64,000 bases of DNA from Pholiota molesta (GCA_014925825.1 JACGCK010000029.1:62001-126000), one strand, 5' to 3'. Shown: positions 1-10,217, numbered from the stretch's first letter. Made by a program: numbers and translations. The notes: generated by a model not told the origin, from the letters alone.

Positions 1-146
1 GGGCGCAGGCGTGTCGGGATATGAGAGAGGAGAATTTCGTGCTGATTGATGGCGCTGGGCATTGGGTGCAGCAGGAGCAGCCCGAAGCGGTGGTGGAACA
101 TATATTACGCTTTATCGGCACAACAAGCCTGCCGTCTTCGATCTAG
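1..146 (+). CDS. alpha/beta hydrolase, C-terminal fragment
   Basis: Partial gene entering from the left edge; the frame is open from base 3 to the TAG at 144-146. The last 47 residues contain LIDGAGHWVQQEQPEAV followed by a short amphipathic helix. GxGHWxxxExPxxV is the usual surrounding of the catalytic histidine in epoxide hydrolase-like and haloalkane dehalogenase-like alpha/beta hydrolases. The nucleophile and acid residues lie outside the window, so the substrate cannot be inferred. The family call is good; the exact enzyme is open. Confidence 0.75.
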   Translation, partial: AQACRDMREENFVLIDGAGHWVQQEQPEAVVEHILRFIGTTSLPSSI

Positions 147-479
147 ACTGACGGTCAGTTCTGGATTTATGTTGGATGGAAGCTTAGGCATACCTCGAGC
201 CATCAACTTTTCGCAAGTTTAGAACTTCTTATCGGATATTTTTATGCTCGTCAGTCACACGAATGACAACGATCAAGTGTTGAACACAGAACAGCGTCGA
301 ACACGCAGCATGGAAGTATGCGTGTAGAGAGCTGATTATCATTATGGGAGCACGGCGAGGCGATCCTATATATGCTGCCTTGAACTGAAATCAGTCGAAT
401 CAACCCCAAGTACCGACGACGATTGCCCATCGATACCATCCCGAAATCCAACTTACTTAAAAGCGTCAAAGATCTTGCT

Positions 480-2146
480 ATGAGCGCAGTCTTTGACCAC
501 GGCGTTGAATACAAACCGTCAACAGCGGTATCTAAAGGCCTTTCAATCGGGGCTCTGGGAGAGAACGGTGAGGGCTTGTCTTTAAATTTCGAAGCCATAC
601 ATCGGCAGTTCTCAACGATCTCTTTGAAGAGTTCATCCGTTTTACCTGGGTTGATTTCTCGAACATCGTCCGATTTCGCACTTTACCCGTCTCTTATTTC
701 AGGAAGCTACTCGCTTCGCGTAGGCCAGGAATCGGCATCGCGAAAGCCTGCCTGGGTCTCAATTTTATCACACTGGCCGATGGATTTTCCCCCATGGGAG
801 AGTACCTTTACGTTCCCGATTTGACATCTCTCAGACTCTGCCCTTACGAGCCAGGCCAGGTGAGCGTAATGGGGTTCTTCCAGGAGAAAACGCCTTGGCG
901 CACACCTGAAGGGACTCTAAGTGCGGAAACGAAGGCATGCACCAGAGGCGCGTTGAAGCGCGTTGTCGAGTAAGCCAATGCCATCAACCTCTTGTTTGAT
1001 ACGTGCTGACATCTTCTGCTCATTTAGCCAAGCAAGAGACGAACTGGGCGTTGAGTTTCTCGTCGGCTTTGAGAGTGAATTCATTCTGCTCGCAGGCGAA
1101 TCGCCGTACGAACCTGTCAGTACGCATGAGTTCAGTAGCTCTCAGGCTCTACGCGCGGGCGCCGTGGCGACAATCGTAATGGATGAAATCGCGCGTAATG
1201 TGCAAGCATCAGATATTGAGCTCCAGATGTACCACGGAGAAGCTTCCCCAGGCCAGGTGTGTTTTCTGAGTTCTCAGATCAGCGCCGAGACATCTTCGAA
1301 CTAATTAACTCGCATTCATCAGTACGAAGTTATTACTGGCCCTTTGGCTCCACTTGAAGCCGCCGATGCCCTCGTGCACACTAGAGAAATTATCTACAAC
1401 GTCGCAGCGCGCCACGGCCTGCGCGCCACGTTCGCCCCGCGGATCTTCGCAAACGCGCCAGGAAGCGCCGCGCACGCGCACATCTCCGTGCACTCCGCGC
1501 GGCCAGGGCACGAAAAAGACGAGACGACGGGCCTCTCCGCCCTCGAGCAGGCCTTCCTCGCGGGCGTCGCCGCGCACCTCCCGAGCCTGCCCGCGCTGAC
1601 GCTGCCGCTCCCCGCGTCGTACGCGCGCGTCGGCGACGGGCAGTGGTCCGGCGGCACGCACGTGTGCTGGGGCACGGAGAACCGCGAGTGCCCCGTGCGC
1701 CTCGCGGCGGCGACGGCGCCGCGCAGCCGCCGCTTCGAGATGCGCTTCGTCGACGGCACCGCGAACCCGCACCTCGCGCTCGCGGGCATCCTCGGCGCGG
1801 GCGCGGGCGGCGTCCGCGCGCAGACGCCGCTGACGCTGCGGGACTGCGCGGGGCCGCGGACCGCGGCGCAGATGACGGACGCGGAGCGCTCGGCGCATGG
1901 GATTGTCGCGCGGATGCCGCTGACGTGGGCGGAGGCGCGCGCGAACTTTCAGCAGGATGAGGAGCTGAAAAGCGTTTTCGGCCAGGAGCTCGTGGACATG
2001 TACTTGTCGGTCAATAAGGTGTGTTGTGTCCATGTACTTTCCAGAGTAAGGCTGTTGAAGTTCGGTTCTAGGCTGTTGGAGAAGCATTGGAGCAGCCTCA
2101 AAATGATGAAACTGCAAAACGAGAAAGATTGCTAAAGTACTATTAG
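480..2146 (+). CDS. glutamine synthetase-like protein (FluG C-terminal / type I GS family)
   Basis: Five exons splice cleanly: 480-567, 609-969, 1028-1256, 1323-2018 and 2072-2146, giving 482 residues. The ATG at 480 begins MSAVFDHGVEYKPS. The GS N-terminal beta-grasp follows (IRFTWVDFSNIVRFR, then GEYLYVPDL), then the catalytic domain with the metal-binding segment GFESEFILL and the block RRFEMRFVDGTANPHLALAG. There is no amidohydrolase domain, so this is the stand-alone GS-like form found in many basidiomycetes, not a full FluG fusion. These proteins are related to gamma-glutamyl ligases; true glutamine synthesis is not assured. Exon 4 (about 1420-1950) is extremely GC-rich. The first intron is only 41 bases but has a good GTGAGG donor and keeps the frame. 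Confidence 0.85.
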
Positions 2147-2681
2147 ACCGAGTTTGACTAAAATATTTTCGGCAGGGACGAATCTCGATCTTGATAGATC
2201 ATGGCAGCCAAAGACGCATATTTACCAGTCCACGAAACCAGCACTTCGTAATTTGCTTGTAAATCGATCGCTACAACGCGTATGTGTATAGTAATGCTAC
2301 AAATATAAATCCACGCACGGACGTGCATCTACCAGTCTATGAGAACCGGTACCCGTCATCTGTAGAGCGTTATAGCTATGTAAGTATTTAGTTATGTTAT
2401 AATAATAAAGATAGCTAGAGCCCCACCAAAATACAAGAGTGCGCAAATACAGTAACAACATAAAGTGCCTAAGCATACAGGCGTCCCCGAAAATGTCAAC
2501 AGATAAAGAGCAAAATCAAAAGCGCCCGGATTCCGCAGCTCGGCGTGTACAACTCGGGCGTACGTTCATATTTGGATTCCTAGCCATATCATTGTCACAT
2601 GCATAAACAGAAACCGAGGCGCTCGCCGTGTATTTTTTTTTTCGCTCGCCGCAGAATCTTTGGCCACCCGGTTACCGCCAT
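2147..2681. other. intergenic stretch, no gene seen
   Basis: AT-rich sequence between two converging genes, holding their 3' ends. AATAATAAAG near 2400 could serve as a polyadenylation region. No reading frame with recognisable coding character was seen. Confidence 0.4.
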
Positions 2682-3251
2682 TCAGACCTTCGGGATATCG
2701 TCTATCCCCGGGCCCAGTTGACCGTCAGAGACGCTTGGGCGCTCTGTCCCCGCCAGATTCAACCCACGGCGCTTCAGCGCCAAGCTCGGGGGCACAGGGG
2801 AATTCGCGCTCGCGAGCATGCAGAGCTGCGCGGCGGTGTAGTGATTGTGGGTGTAGACGGCCGCCATATCCGCAGGGAGCGCGTGCAAGAGCAGCATCTG
2901 GTCGAGTGCCTGCGAGGCTGACGCGGTGGCCGAGGGGTAAGGGAGCGGGACCGTGGGTACGTACGGCGAGAAGGACGCGAAGGACGACATGTCCATGCCC
3001 CTCCCCGTGCCGGTGGGCGGTACGATGCTCCCGTTGGGGAGCGTCTGGATTGATGAGGGCATGGTTGCGAGCGGCGCTAAGGGAATGAAGAGGAGCGGCT
3101 GGATGATGGGGAAGGGGTACTCGAAACGGCCAAACGCAGCGCTTGAGATCAAGGGCGTGCTGGGCAACTCCAAAAGCAGCAAGAGAATGGCGCACTCTAC
3201 GACAGGAAGGGGTGCGATGGGAAGTGTGGAAGTCGGGATTGTGTCGGGCAT
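2682..3251 (-). CDS. unknown protein, copy 1 of a tandem pair
   Basis: Uninterrupted 189-residue frame from the ATG at 3251 to the TGA at 2682. It has a hydrophobic stretch near residues 15-30 (VVECAILLLLLELP), a Pro/Ser-rich middle, and the block YPSATASASQALDQ followed by HYTAAQLCMLASANSPVPPS. That block recurs in a second, broken copy at 4234-4611 on the same strand. Conservation of this segment between the copies is the main reason to think it is coding. I do not recognise the family. An upstream exon cannot be excluded: a 61-residue frame starting MGSKCPYADAECPG lies at 3385-3570 on the same strand, without a convincing splice link. Confidence 0.45.
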   Translation of the reverse strand: MPDTIPTSTLPIAPLPVVECAILLLLLELPSTPLISSAAFGRFEYPFPIIQPLLFIPLAPLATMPSSIQTLPNGSIVPPTGTGRGMDMSSFASFSPYVPTVPLPYPSATASASQALDQMLLLHALPADMAAVYTHNHYTAAQLCMLASANSPVPPSLALKRRGLNLAGTERPSVSDGQLGPGIDDIPKV

Positions 3252-4233
3252 GATGGGAGGTAGGGCTGGGGATGTAGTTTTGGGAATGATCGTCGCTGCA
3301 CCAATATCGTAGGTTTAGATAAGAGTGGGGCTCGAAAGTGGCTCTGCGTATTTGGTTTTGTACGCACAAGAAAAGACGACAACGTCATGGAAAACCCGCG
3401 CATTGACCATTTGACATCCGATGACGTATGGTTGGAAGGCCAGGCACTGGAATTGAGCACACGGTGCCAATCTGCTTGTCGAAAAAAAAACCGGGGCCCG
3501 GAGAATGTGCGAGAACATCGTCGCGGACACCGGGACATTCTGCGTCTGCATAGGGGCACTTCGACCCCATCGGGCAAGTTTCGGTGTGCGCGCCGAATTA
3601 GATCTTCTAAATAGGCCAGAATCGTCGTTCCAGCAACGGCAGGACGTCGTCAATGCGAGTGAGGAAATTCTCTCCGTGCTTATAGCGGTGACGCACTGCT
3701 GCTTGTTCATATCTTACATAGTTAAATCTGTTCAAATTTATAGATAGCGCATAGTCTTTATTGTACTGGCATCGACGAAACGAAGGCGGAATTGTGAAAA
3801 CAATAGTAGCCTTAGCTACAACTTAGCTATATACAGACAAACAATTTCCTAAAGGAGTAGGAAGAATTGTTCCGCTTGGTCTCCCTCGATGCTTCCTGCG
3901 TGATCAGGGATATCAACGCTATAAGAGAGTGAAAAGAATTCGACAAAAAGGGTGCTTTTGATTGATTTTTTCCAACCAAGTGAAGCCGCATCGACACGAG
4001 CCTAAACCCAGGAATCAAATGACAACTTCCCGCCGTCGCAAACAAGTCGCAAATCGCAATCGACAGCAGGTTCGCCACCCCTGGGGAAAGAAATATCTCC
4101 CTTACCGATGACGCAGCCCACTACTATCTCTTGATGCCTTAATCTAGTTTCTTTTTTGAGGGACGTTTGTACGCCCGCTTCTATGCTGTGTGAGTCGGTA
4201 TCCAAAGCGGCCTCGTGATATCCAGTCCCTAGA
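3252..4233. other. region between the two related copies
   Basis: No confident gene. On the minus strand there is a short frame at 3385-3570 and weak frames at 3827-4205; none shows a domain I recognise. The stretch may hold upstream exons of copy 1 or 3' remains of copy 2. Confidence 0.3.
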
Positions 4234-4611
4234 CTAGTCGATGCTGAGTGCTTGACTCCGAGGGTTTGACGGATTGAGAGAAACTTGAGGCAAGACGTCT
4301 TGAGGTTCGCAGCTGGAAGAACTACCTGCGTAATACCTACGCTCTATTGACAATTTATTGATGAAGCATAGTCCCTCCCGTTCGGATTCGATCCGTTCTG
4401 CTTGAGCACAAGGCTCGGCGGCACCGGCGAGTTCGCGCTCGCCAGCGCACAGCTGCGCGGCGGTGTAGTGGTGGCTCTCGCCGTCCGCGAGGTGCGCTTC
4501 CTCCAGGAGCGTCTGCGCGAGCGCCTGCGAGGCGGCGGCGGTCGCCGAGGGGTACGCCGGCGCCGCGGTGGGGACGGGGTGCGCGGAAAACGCGAAGGAG
4601 GCCATGCCCAT
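4234..4611 (-). pseudogene. unknown protein, copy 2 of the tandem pair, frame-shifted
   Basis: The minus strand reads MGMASFAFSAHPVPT, YPSATAAASQALAQ and HYTAAQLC, matching copy 1 (2682-3251) closely. Directly after TAAQLC the open frame leaves the homologous frame. If two bases are allowed for, the other frame gives ALASANSPVPPSLVLK, matching LASANSPVPPSLALK in copy 1. Copy 2 thus lacks two bases in this block relative to copy 1 and no longer encodes the shared C-terminus. Either decay after duplication or an assembly error would explain it. Confidence 0.45.
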
Positions 4612-4935
4612 GCCGCGTCCCTTGTGCGCTTGGGGTGGAGGGCGTGGGGGATGATTTGTGCGATCAGGTAAACGCGATTAGATTGATGGCTGGTTTATGA
4701 GCAAAATATCATGTGTAAAACGAAGCCGCGAAATATATGTACAGATGCAGGAAGGATTGAATTAGAATGTAGAAAGCTTGGAATGACGCGCGTCGTTGTC
4801 CTTGGAAGTGTGCTACGTATATTTACATGATCAAACTGTGAATACAATGGTGGTGTTGACGAAGACAGCAAAAAGACGAAAGCAAGGAAACAATGTGGGT
4901 ATAGCGATAGCGAGACAGAGTGGTATATGCGTTTG

Positions 4936-5747
4936 TTAGGTCCGTTGATGTTTAGTAGTCGGTGAATCAAGTGTGGGGGACGGCGGACGTTTAACACCAG
5001 TCGTAGTATTTCCTGATGCAGTTCCTATGCACACGGCCCAATACGATCACGATGAGCCACCTTCAAAACTGAAGTCAAGTGCTTACCAGTACTGTACGAT
5101 GCAGTCGCGCTTTCGTTCTGTTGATGCTGCTCGATAGCCTCTGCATACGCGCGCCCCTTCTCGAGTACACTTCCCAGCACCCCGAAGAACTGCGCCGGCC
5201 CCACAGACTCGAACAGAGCAGCATCCGAGTCCGACCCCACCCAACCCACCCCGCCACCCCCTTGCGTCCCCCGCATCTGCTCCTCCTGCAGCCGCGCGCC
5301 GAGCACGAAGTCCTCCACGATGCGCGCCGTCGCAGGCGCGAACCGGAGCGCCCCCTCCGCCGCGGCGTACTCCAGCCCCACCGCCCCGACCCCCGCCAGC
5401 AGCCGCGCGTGCTCCGCGCGCAGCGCCGCCGCCTCCCGCTCTGCCCCCCGCGCGCGCACCTCTGCCGCTGCCAGCGCGCGTGCGCCGTGGGTTGTGAGGG
5501 CCGCGAGCTCGGCTTCCAGCGCGCGCACGTCCGCGGCGTGCGCTGCTGTGACCGCCGCCTTTTCGCCCTCGATCAGCGCGAGGAGGCGGTCGGCGCCGCG
5601 GGTGATCGCGGCAGAGGGCTGCCCTTCTGGTTCGTGGTGGGCGTGGGCGTGGGCGCCGTTGGCATCGATGTGTGCGGGGCCAGCGGGGGCGCGTTGAGGA
5701 GGCCGTGCGAGGGAGGTCGGGCCTGGTCTGACTCTGGGGGTTGTCAT
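4936..5747 (-). CDS. Ala/Glu-rich coiled-coil protein
   Basis: Two exons, 5087-5747 and 4936-5012, joined across a GTAAGC...CAG intron of 74 bases, give about 245 residues. The N-terminus is Pro/His-rich (HAHAHHEPEG). A long heptad-like helix rich in Ala, Glu and Arg follows (LLALIEGEKAAVTAAHAADV and on), predicted as a coiled coil over residues about 55-130. The C-terminus is Thr/Ser/Pro-rich, ending KRPPSPTLDSPTTKHQRT. The start at 5747 is the first ATG of the coding block; the frame stays open to an ATG at 5894, and a GTATGT donor upstream could indicate another 5' exon. I do not recognise the family. Very high GC matches nearby coding exons. Confidence 0.55.
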
Positions 5748-5894
5748 GGTCAGGATATAAGGCAGTGAGAGAGCTCGGACATCGGTTACATACCAGCTTC
5801 GTGGCAGCGGCGCCAGTTTCAACGTCCCTGTGCAGTACGTGAAGGTCACAGTTCCCAACGCCCAAGGGTGGACGGTAAGGCGGCCCGGTGACAT

Positions 5895-6589
5895 GTTCTC
5901 GACGACATGATGGTATGAATGATGAGGCGATCACACTACATGGAAGTTCAAGAAATTCAAGAAGATTCTCTAGAGCGGAGAGCTGAAGAGAGTTCAGGTT
6001 AGTCAAGTTAGCTCATGCTTAGATGCTTGAAGCCTGAAGGAATAATTGGGCAGAACAACTATAAATAAACATATCCGTAAGTCGCCCTTTAAATGCTCCA
6101 GGTTGGGTGAGCTTACTCGAAGAACAACATGTAATGCTGGATCGACAGTCCTTGGGCGACAAGGGTATGTACGGCCTTGCATGCCATTCATCCGTTGACG
6201 TCGGTTTATTTTGAGGGTGCCCGGCGGGATTTCCGACGGTATCCCGTGCGCTTTTCGTTTGACGTCGACAACAATATGCCAGCCCGCAGACCAACTTCAA
6301 GGAAGGCCGACTGCTACCCCGACGATGCGCTGCGGCTGCAGATATTTTAATGAGTCATACAAGCAAGGTGTTTGAAGCTTAGGCATCGAAAGGCGAAACT
6401 GAAACTGACACAAGAAAAACCCGGTATCACTCAAAATTAAATACTGAAAGCTAAATGGGTTCCAAAGGCTATCGACTGCATAATCACGGATTACCTCTGC
6501 CGTGCGAGGTCGTGCGAGGTCGTGCGAGGTCTTGAATTCTTGCGGTGTGTGCTGACCGATAAGTAAGGCTGGATGAGGACCTGCTAATC
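5895..6589. other. left flank of the retroelement
   Basis: No gene recognised. It contains a perfect three-copy 10-base tandem repeat at 6501-6530 close to the left LTR. Frames on the minus strand are short and lack domain signals. Confidence 0.35.
6501..6530. repeat. 3 x 10 bp tandem repeat
   Basis: CGTGCGAGGT occurs three times head to tail with no mismatch, 60 bases outside the left LTR. Confidence 0.9.
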
Positions 6590-6758
6590 TGTAAGACATC
6601 GTACTTACGTAATGCGCGAGGCCCATATATAAGGCTCGCGCAACCACCCTCACTCTTTAGTCTTTATTCTATCACTTCGTAGAACTACCAATATATTGGT
6701 TGGCTGGTTCTATTCGAGTGACCTAAGGACTACCTACTACGGAACGGAAAGCGTTTCA
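6590..6758 (+). repeat. 5' LTR
   Basis: Begins TGTAA and ends GCGTTTCA. From GACATCG to the end it is identical to the 3' LTR. A TATA box (TATATAAG, 6625-6632) and the palindrome CCAATATATTGG lie inside. Relative to the 3' LTR, 11 bases (CGGGTACATAC) are missing just after TGTAA. Confidence 0.9.
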
Positions 6759-6861
6759 CTTTTTTGAACCACAGCTATATTGCTAGTTGTGAACGAAGTA
6801 ACTAAAAGCACAAAAAAGAACAAAACCAGAAAATTTTCCACTCATCAGTGAGGGCTGCGAG

Positions 6862-8265
6862 ATGTCGACAAACGACAACGTACCAAGTCCTCCGGGCTTA
6901 TTCTCGAGCGCGCAATCACCGCACTTGAGCAATCAAGCCTCTGATGCACCAACTGAGCAAGGTCCTGAGACCCGAGTTGGTAGATATACAACAGGCTCGC
7001 CCACAGCGAACCAACCAGTATATGGAGCATTTACCTCCCAGGAAAGAGCGGGGGGTACTCCTCTGGAAGGCCTCCCCCGGAGGCCAGCACTTCAGTCCGA
7101 AGACTCACGGTGGACCGATCAGACCGGATCGGTCGGGGCGCCCGAACAGCCGGCAATGCGGCACGGATCACGCATGGGCGCCAATGACGCAATGCGCCGC
7201 TACGGAATGGGAGAACAAACACCCATCGCCGCATTGGATTCGGTTCTCGGACGGGAGTTAATGCTCTTCTGGGAGGATTTCACTGAGAATGAAGTGCCTA
7301 TCCATAGGCGCTCAGAATTAGTAGGCGAAGCGGTGACCAGTACTATACTGGCGCGGCAGGCACGGGGATTACCAATTGGTGATCCAAACAATATGGATTA
7401 CTGCGTCCCAGTAATGAGACGCGTCGCGCTGGCAGTACGAATGTATTCAGAAATAACTGGAAGAAATGAGGACGGCGTAAATAGTCGCTACGTTCCGACC
7501 CCGGAATTTTATATGGATAGAATTCACGAGGAAATTAAAGCAGATACGCCTCCGGGTGAAGTTCGAGCGCCTGTTCCGCGGGCGCCTTTCAATGCAACAC
7601 TTGGAATGGCTGCAAATAATAACCGACAGGACCCTTCGATTCAATACGTGGGATCGCAGGATCCGAATAAAACGACATCCGTAAATACAACGGTGTTGAG
7701 AGAATTAATGGAGGAAACTCAGAATTCTCCACTTAATAATCGTTACCGAGGCATCCCGAATGTGCGCTTCGCGCGGGACGTACCGTCGCCTGTAGTAAAA
7801 CAAGAGATTACTCCTTCGCAGGAACACGGAGATGTAGCGTGGATATCAGATGCCGCGCATCAAATGATCCAACGTGGAGTGATAACGCAAGAGCAACTAA
7901 TAGAGTTAGCTAGCAGGTACAGAGCACCTGGGAATTCCTCGGTGGGAATGGCCAATGATCTTCGTGATCGTGTTGTTCTTCAGCAACTCAGAGACGCAGA
8001 CATTAAGCAAACTGGAATCTCTATCTATTCTGATCAGGGAATACGGTGGGAAAACAATACTGTGGTCGACATTATGCGACTAATGTACGAACAGAATCAT
8101 GCGAATACAGTTGACAAGAATAGTGGTACCGATCGCAGAACCGGTCCAGATGTCGGTGATCGACGCCGCGATCATGATCAAGAGAAGCATGATCGGGATA
8201 TTAATAGGTCAGCTGGAATTAATGAGCTTCGTCGAGGCACACCGCAGCGCACTAGTGAAGAGTGA
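6862..8265 (+). CDS. retroelement N-terminal Gag-region ORF
   Basis: 467-residue frame starting MSTNDNVPSPPG about 100 bases after the 5' LTR and ending in a TGA at 8263-8265. It is polar, with a Ser/Pro-rich start and charged helices in the middle (RRYGMGEQTPIAALDSVL). The next ORF is in the same frame immediately after the stop, so this may be the N-terminal half of one long Gag, separated by a leaky stop or a nonsense change. I recognise no named domain. The position before the capsid/zinc-knuckle ORF argues for a structural or RNA-associated role. Confidence 0.75.
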   Translation: MSTNDNVPSPPGLFSSAQSPHLSNQASDAPTEQGPETRVGRYTTGSPTANQPVYGAFTSQERAGGTPLEGLPRRPALQSEDSRWTDQTGSVGAPEQPAMRHGSRMGANDAMRRYGMGEQTPIAALDSVLGRELMLFWEDFTENEVPIHRRSELVGEAVTSTILARQARGLPIGDPNNMDYCVPVMRRVALAVRMYSEITGRNEDGVNSRYVPTPEFYMDRIHEEIKADTPPGEVRAPVPRAPFNATLGMAANNNRQDPSIQYVGSQDPNKTTSVNTTVLRELMEETQNSPLNNRYRGIPNVRFARDVPSPVVKQEITPSQEHGDVAWISDAAHQMIQRGVITQEQLIELASRYRAPGNSSVGMANDLRDRVVLQQLRDADIKQTGISIYSDQGIRWENNTVVDIMRLMYEQNHANTVDKNSGTDRRTGPDVGDRRRDHDQEKHDRDINRSAGINELRRGTPQRTSEE

Positions 8266-8271
8266 GATATA

Positions 8272-9786
8272 GTGGTTCGAGGAGCGAGTGTGTGGAGCAA
8301 CCCGCCACCGAGCCATAGGAGGTCGTCATTGAGACCTGCTATACGGGAGGTACAGGACCGTTACCGTTATGACATGCACCAGAGATTGATAAACATAGTG
8401 CGAGACCACTGTGGGACAAAACGTATGTTTGGAAGTGATAAAGAACGGCCGAAGCCACCTGATATAAGTTCAGTCACTAAATATAAGGGTGATGAGAAAA
8501 TGAAGTCCCTAGAGACTTGGGTAACCGATGTATCAATTTATTTTGCTATAGCAAACTTAAGTGGTCCTGAAAAGGACGACGCTCGGGTATATTACAGTGG
8601 AATGTTAGTGGAAGGTACTGCTCAAAGCTTCCTACGACACCATGTGTTTGGATTGAATAGGGAGAAGGTCAAGTGGACCTTCGAGGATGTCGTGACGGCA
8701 TTATATGATCGATTTGTCTTGGCGTCTGTAACTCAGGATGCTCGAACATTGTTCGAGAAAGCGAGGTATCACCCGGATACTGGAATCCAGGGATTATATG
8801 ACAAAATTTGCGACATCGCAGAGACGATGTTGGATCATCCTGACCGTTACACGTTGGCGGATAGGTTTATTCGCGCAATTCCTGCCAATTGGCGCAAGGA
8901 ACTGTTTGTGCGAGACTTTACCCCAGAAATGAATACTATCGAGGAGTTGGTTGCTGAGGCGAAGGCAATTGAAGCGGCAGAGCGCACATCGCGCCACTAC
9001 GATAGTAATGCATTGCCGGGTGTGTACACGAATCTCAGGGATTCGAGGGCATTGTATTCTGATGCGCATCAGTCTATGGACACGGCAAAGGGTGCAACAG
9101 GTAGCCGTGAGAATCGCGGCTGTGATAGGCGCTTGGGGCGCTTCGCTAGAGGCGCTAGATACAGCGCGGATCGTCCCGCTTTGGTAAAGGATGACTCAAA
9201 GAAGGCTGACGCCGAGAAGCTGCCTGCTAAGGACAGGGGAGATACTACCAATAAACGAAGCGACATTAAGTGCTTTGGGTGTGGAAAGCCGGGGTATTAT
9301 GCTCACAACTGTCCTGATAAGGATAAACACCCTAAGAATCCTGCCAGAGAATATGTGCGAGCAGCGCATACAGAACAGGACAGCGGAAGTCTTGGCGACT
9401 TGTCTGACAACAGCGCTTCAGATGATGATGTTGATCGCAGGTCGGTCAGGTCAGACGATGGTAGTGCGCAGGGCGCACAAGGCGACGATGTCGACGATGT
9501 CCCATATGAGGACTACGGCAATGATTACTATGCACGGAACTCTGACACCGAGCAAGTGTACGCTATGCGGGTACTGGACTTCTTTAAGCCTAAAGACAAG
9601 TCTGTTCATAAAAAGGACGGACATGAAATACTAGACTTCAGTAAACCTGATGTACTTGCAGATATCGGAGCAATGACGGAGTCGCCCATGCCCAAGGGTG
9701 GCGAAAATACGTTTAGGAAATTATTCCACCGTAAAGGCACTTTTAAATCGGGAAAGGTTGCAAAGGCTCGTCCTGCTATACCCTAG
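8272..9786 (+). CDS. gag: retroelement Gag (capsid and nucleocapsid)
   Basis: About 504 residues in the same frame as the preceding ORF. The middle part (LETWVTDVSIYFAIANL to PANWRKELFVRDF) has the length and pattern of the retrotransposon capsid domain. The C-terminal half holds one CCHC zinc knuckle, CFGCGKPGYYAHNC, expected to bind the element RNA. An acidic Ser/Asp-rich tail follows. There is no ATG at the head of the frame (the first is at the MHQRL segment, about 100 bases in), consistent with translation from the upstream ORF or an internal start. The stop is TAG at 9784-9786. The next frame overlaps by 40 bases in -1. Confidence 0.9.
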   Translation: MVRGASVWSNPPPSHRRSSLRPAIREVQDRYRYDMHQRLINIVRDHCGTKRMFGSDKERPKPPDISSVTKYKGDEKMKSLETWVTDVSIYFAIANLSGPEKDDARVYYSGMLVEGTAQSFLRHHVFGLNREKVKWTFEDVVTALYDRFVLASVTQDARTLFEKARYHPDTGIQGLYDKICDIAETMLDHPDRYTLADRFIRAIPANWRKELFVRDFTPEMNTIEELVAEAKAIEAAERTSRHYDSNALPGVYTNLRDSRALYSDAHQSMDTAKGATGSRENRGCDRRLGRFARGARYSADRPALVKDDSKKADAEKLPAKDRGDTTNKRSDIKCFGCGKPGYYAHNCPDKDKHPKNPAREYVRAAHTEQDSGSLGDLSDNSASDDDVDRRSVRSDDGSAQGAQGDDVDDVPYEDYGNDYYARNSDTEQVYAMRVLDFFKPKDKSVHKKDGHEILDFSKPDVLADIGAMTESPMPKGGENTFRKLFHRKGTFKSGKVAKARPAIP

Positions 9787-10217
9787 AAGATAAGTTGTGT
9801 TTGATTACATACACTAAGATCGACGGACACGATGCGTGGACGCTGTGGGATGCCGGGAGTACGACTACGTCCATTACGCCGGCGTTCGCGGATGTCGCAG
9901 AAGTCTGTGCGTTCCCGCTGCTTGATCCCTTTGTGGTACAGTTGGGAACTGTGGGGAGTCGCGCCAAAATAACGCATGGTGCGGATGTCGAAGTATCCAT
10001 GCCAGGATTGCAGGATAAGATATATGTGGATATCTGCAACCTTGATCGTTATGATCTGGTGATTGGTACGCCGTTTATGAGGCGCAATGGTGTCATCCTG
10101 GACTTTGGACGTAATGTTGTACGGGTGAATGGTGTTGATATTCCGGCACTCCCTTACCCTGGTGACGTTGACCCGCGGTTACACAGGTCGCGGGCTACCG
10201 ATCGCCGGGCGGATTGA
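9747..10217 (+). CDS. pro: retroelement aspartic protease
   Basis: Open frame from 9747 to the TGA at 10215-10217, lying -1 to gag and overlapping it by 40 bases. The retropepsin motif reads LWDAGSTTTSITPAF, so the usual D[ST]G is DAG. The flap and second half include YDLVIGTPFMRRNGVILDFG, the expected ILG/IGTPFL-type block. Expression probably requires -1 frameshifting: a GGGAAAG heptamer in the correct phase sits at 9750-9756. The protease frame continues in phase into pol after a single TGA followed by CTAG, a known readthrough context. Confidence 0.85.
   Translation: MGKGCKGSSCYTLEDKLCLITYTKIDGHDAWTLWDAGSTTTSITPAFADVAEVCAFPLLDPFVVQLGTVGSRAKITHGADVEVSMPGLQDKIYVDICNLDRYDLVIGTPFMRRNGVILDFGRNVVRVNGVDIPALPYPGDVDPRLHRSRATDRRAD

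Noticed and set aside
1305..2117. 270-codon minus-strand frame inside the GS-like gene
   Set aside because: Arg-rich shadow of a GC-rich exon; the plus strand carries the conserved domain.
6759..6810. Primer binding site or Tf1-like self-priming site after the 5' LTR
   Set aside because: No TGG start, and complementarity to the LTR (ACGAAGT) is too short to defend.
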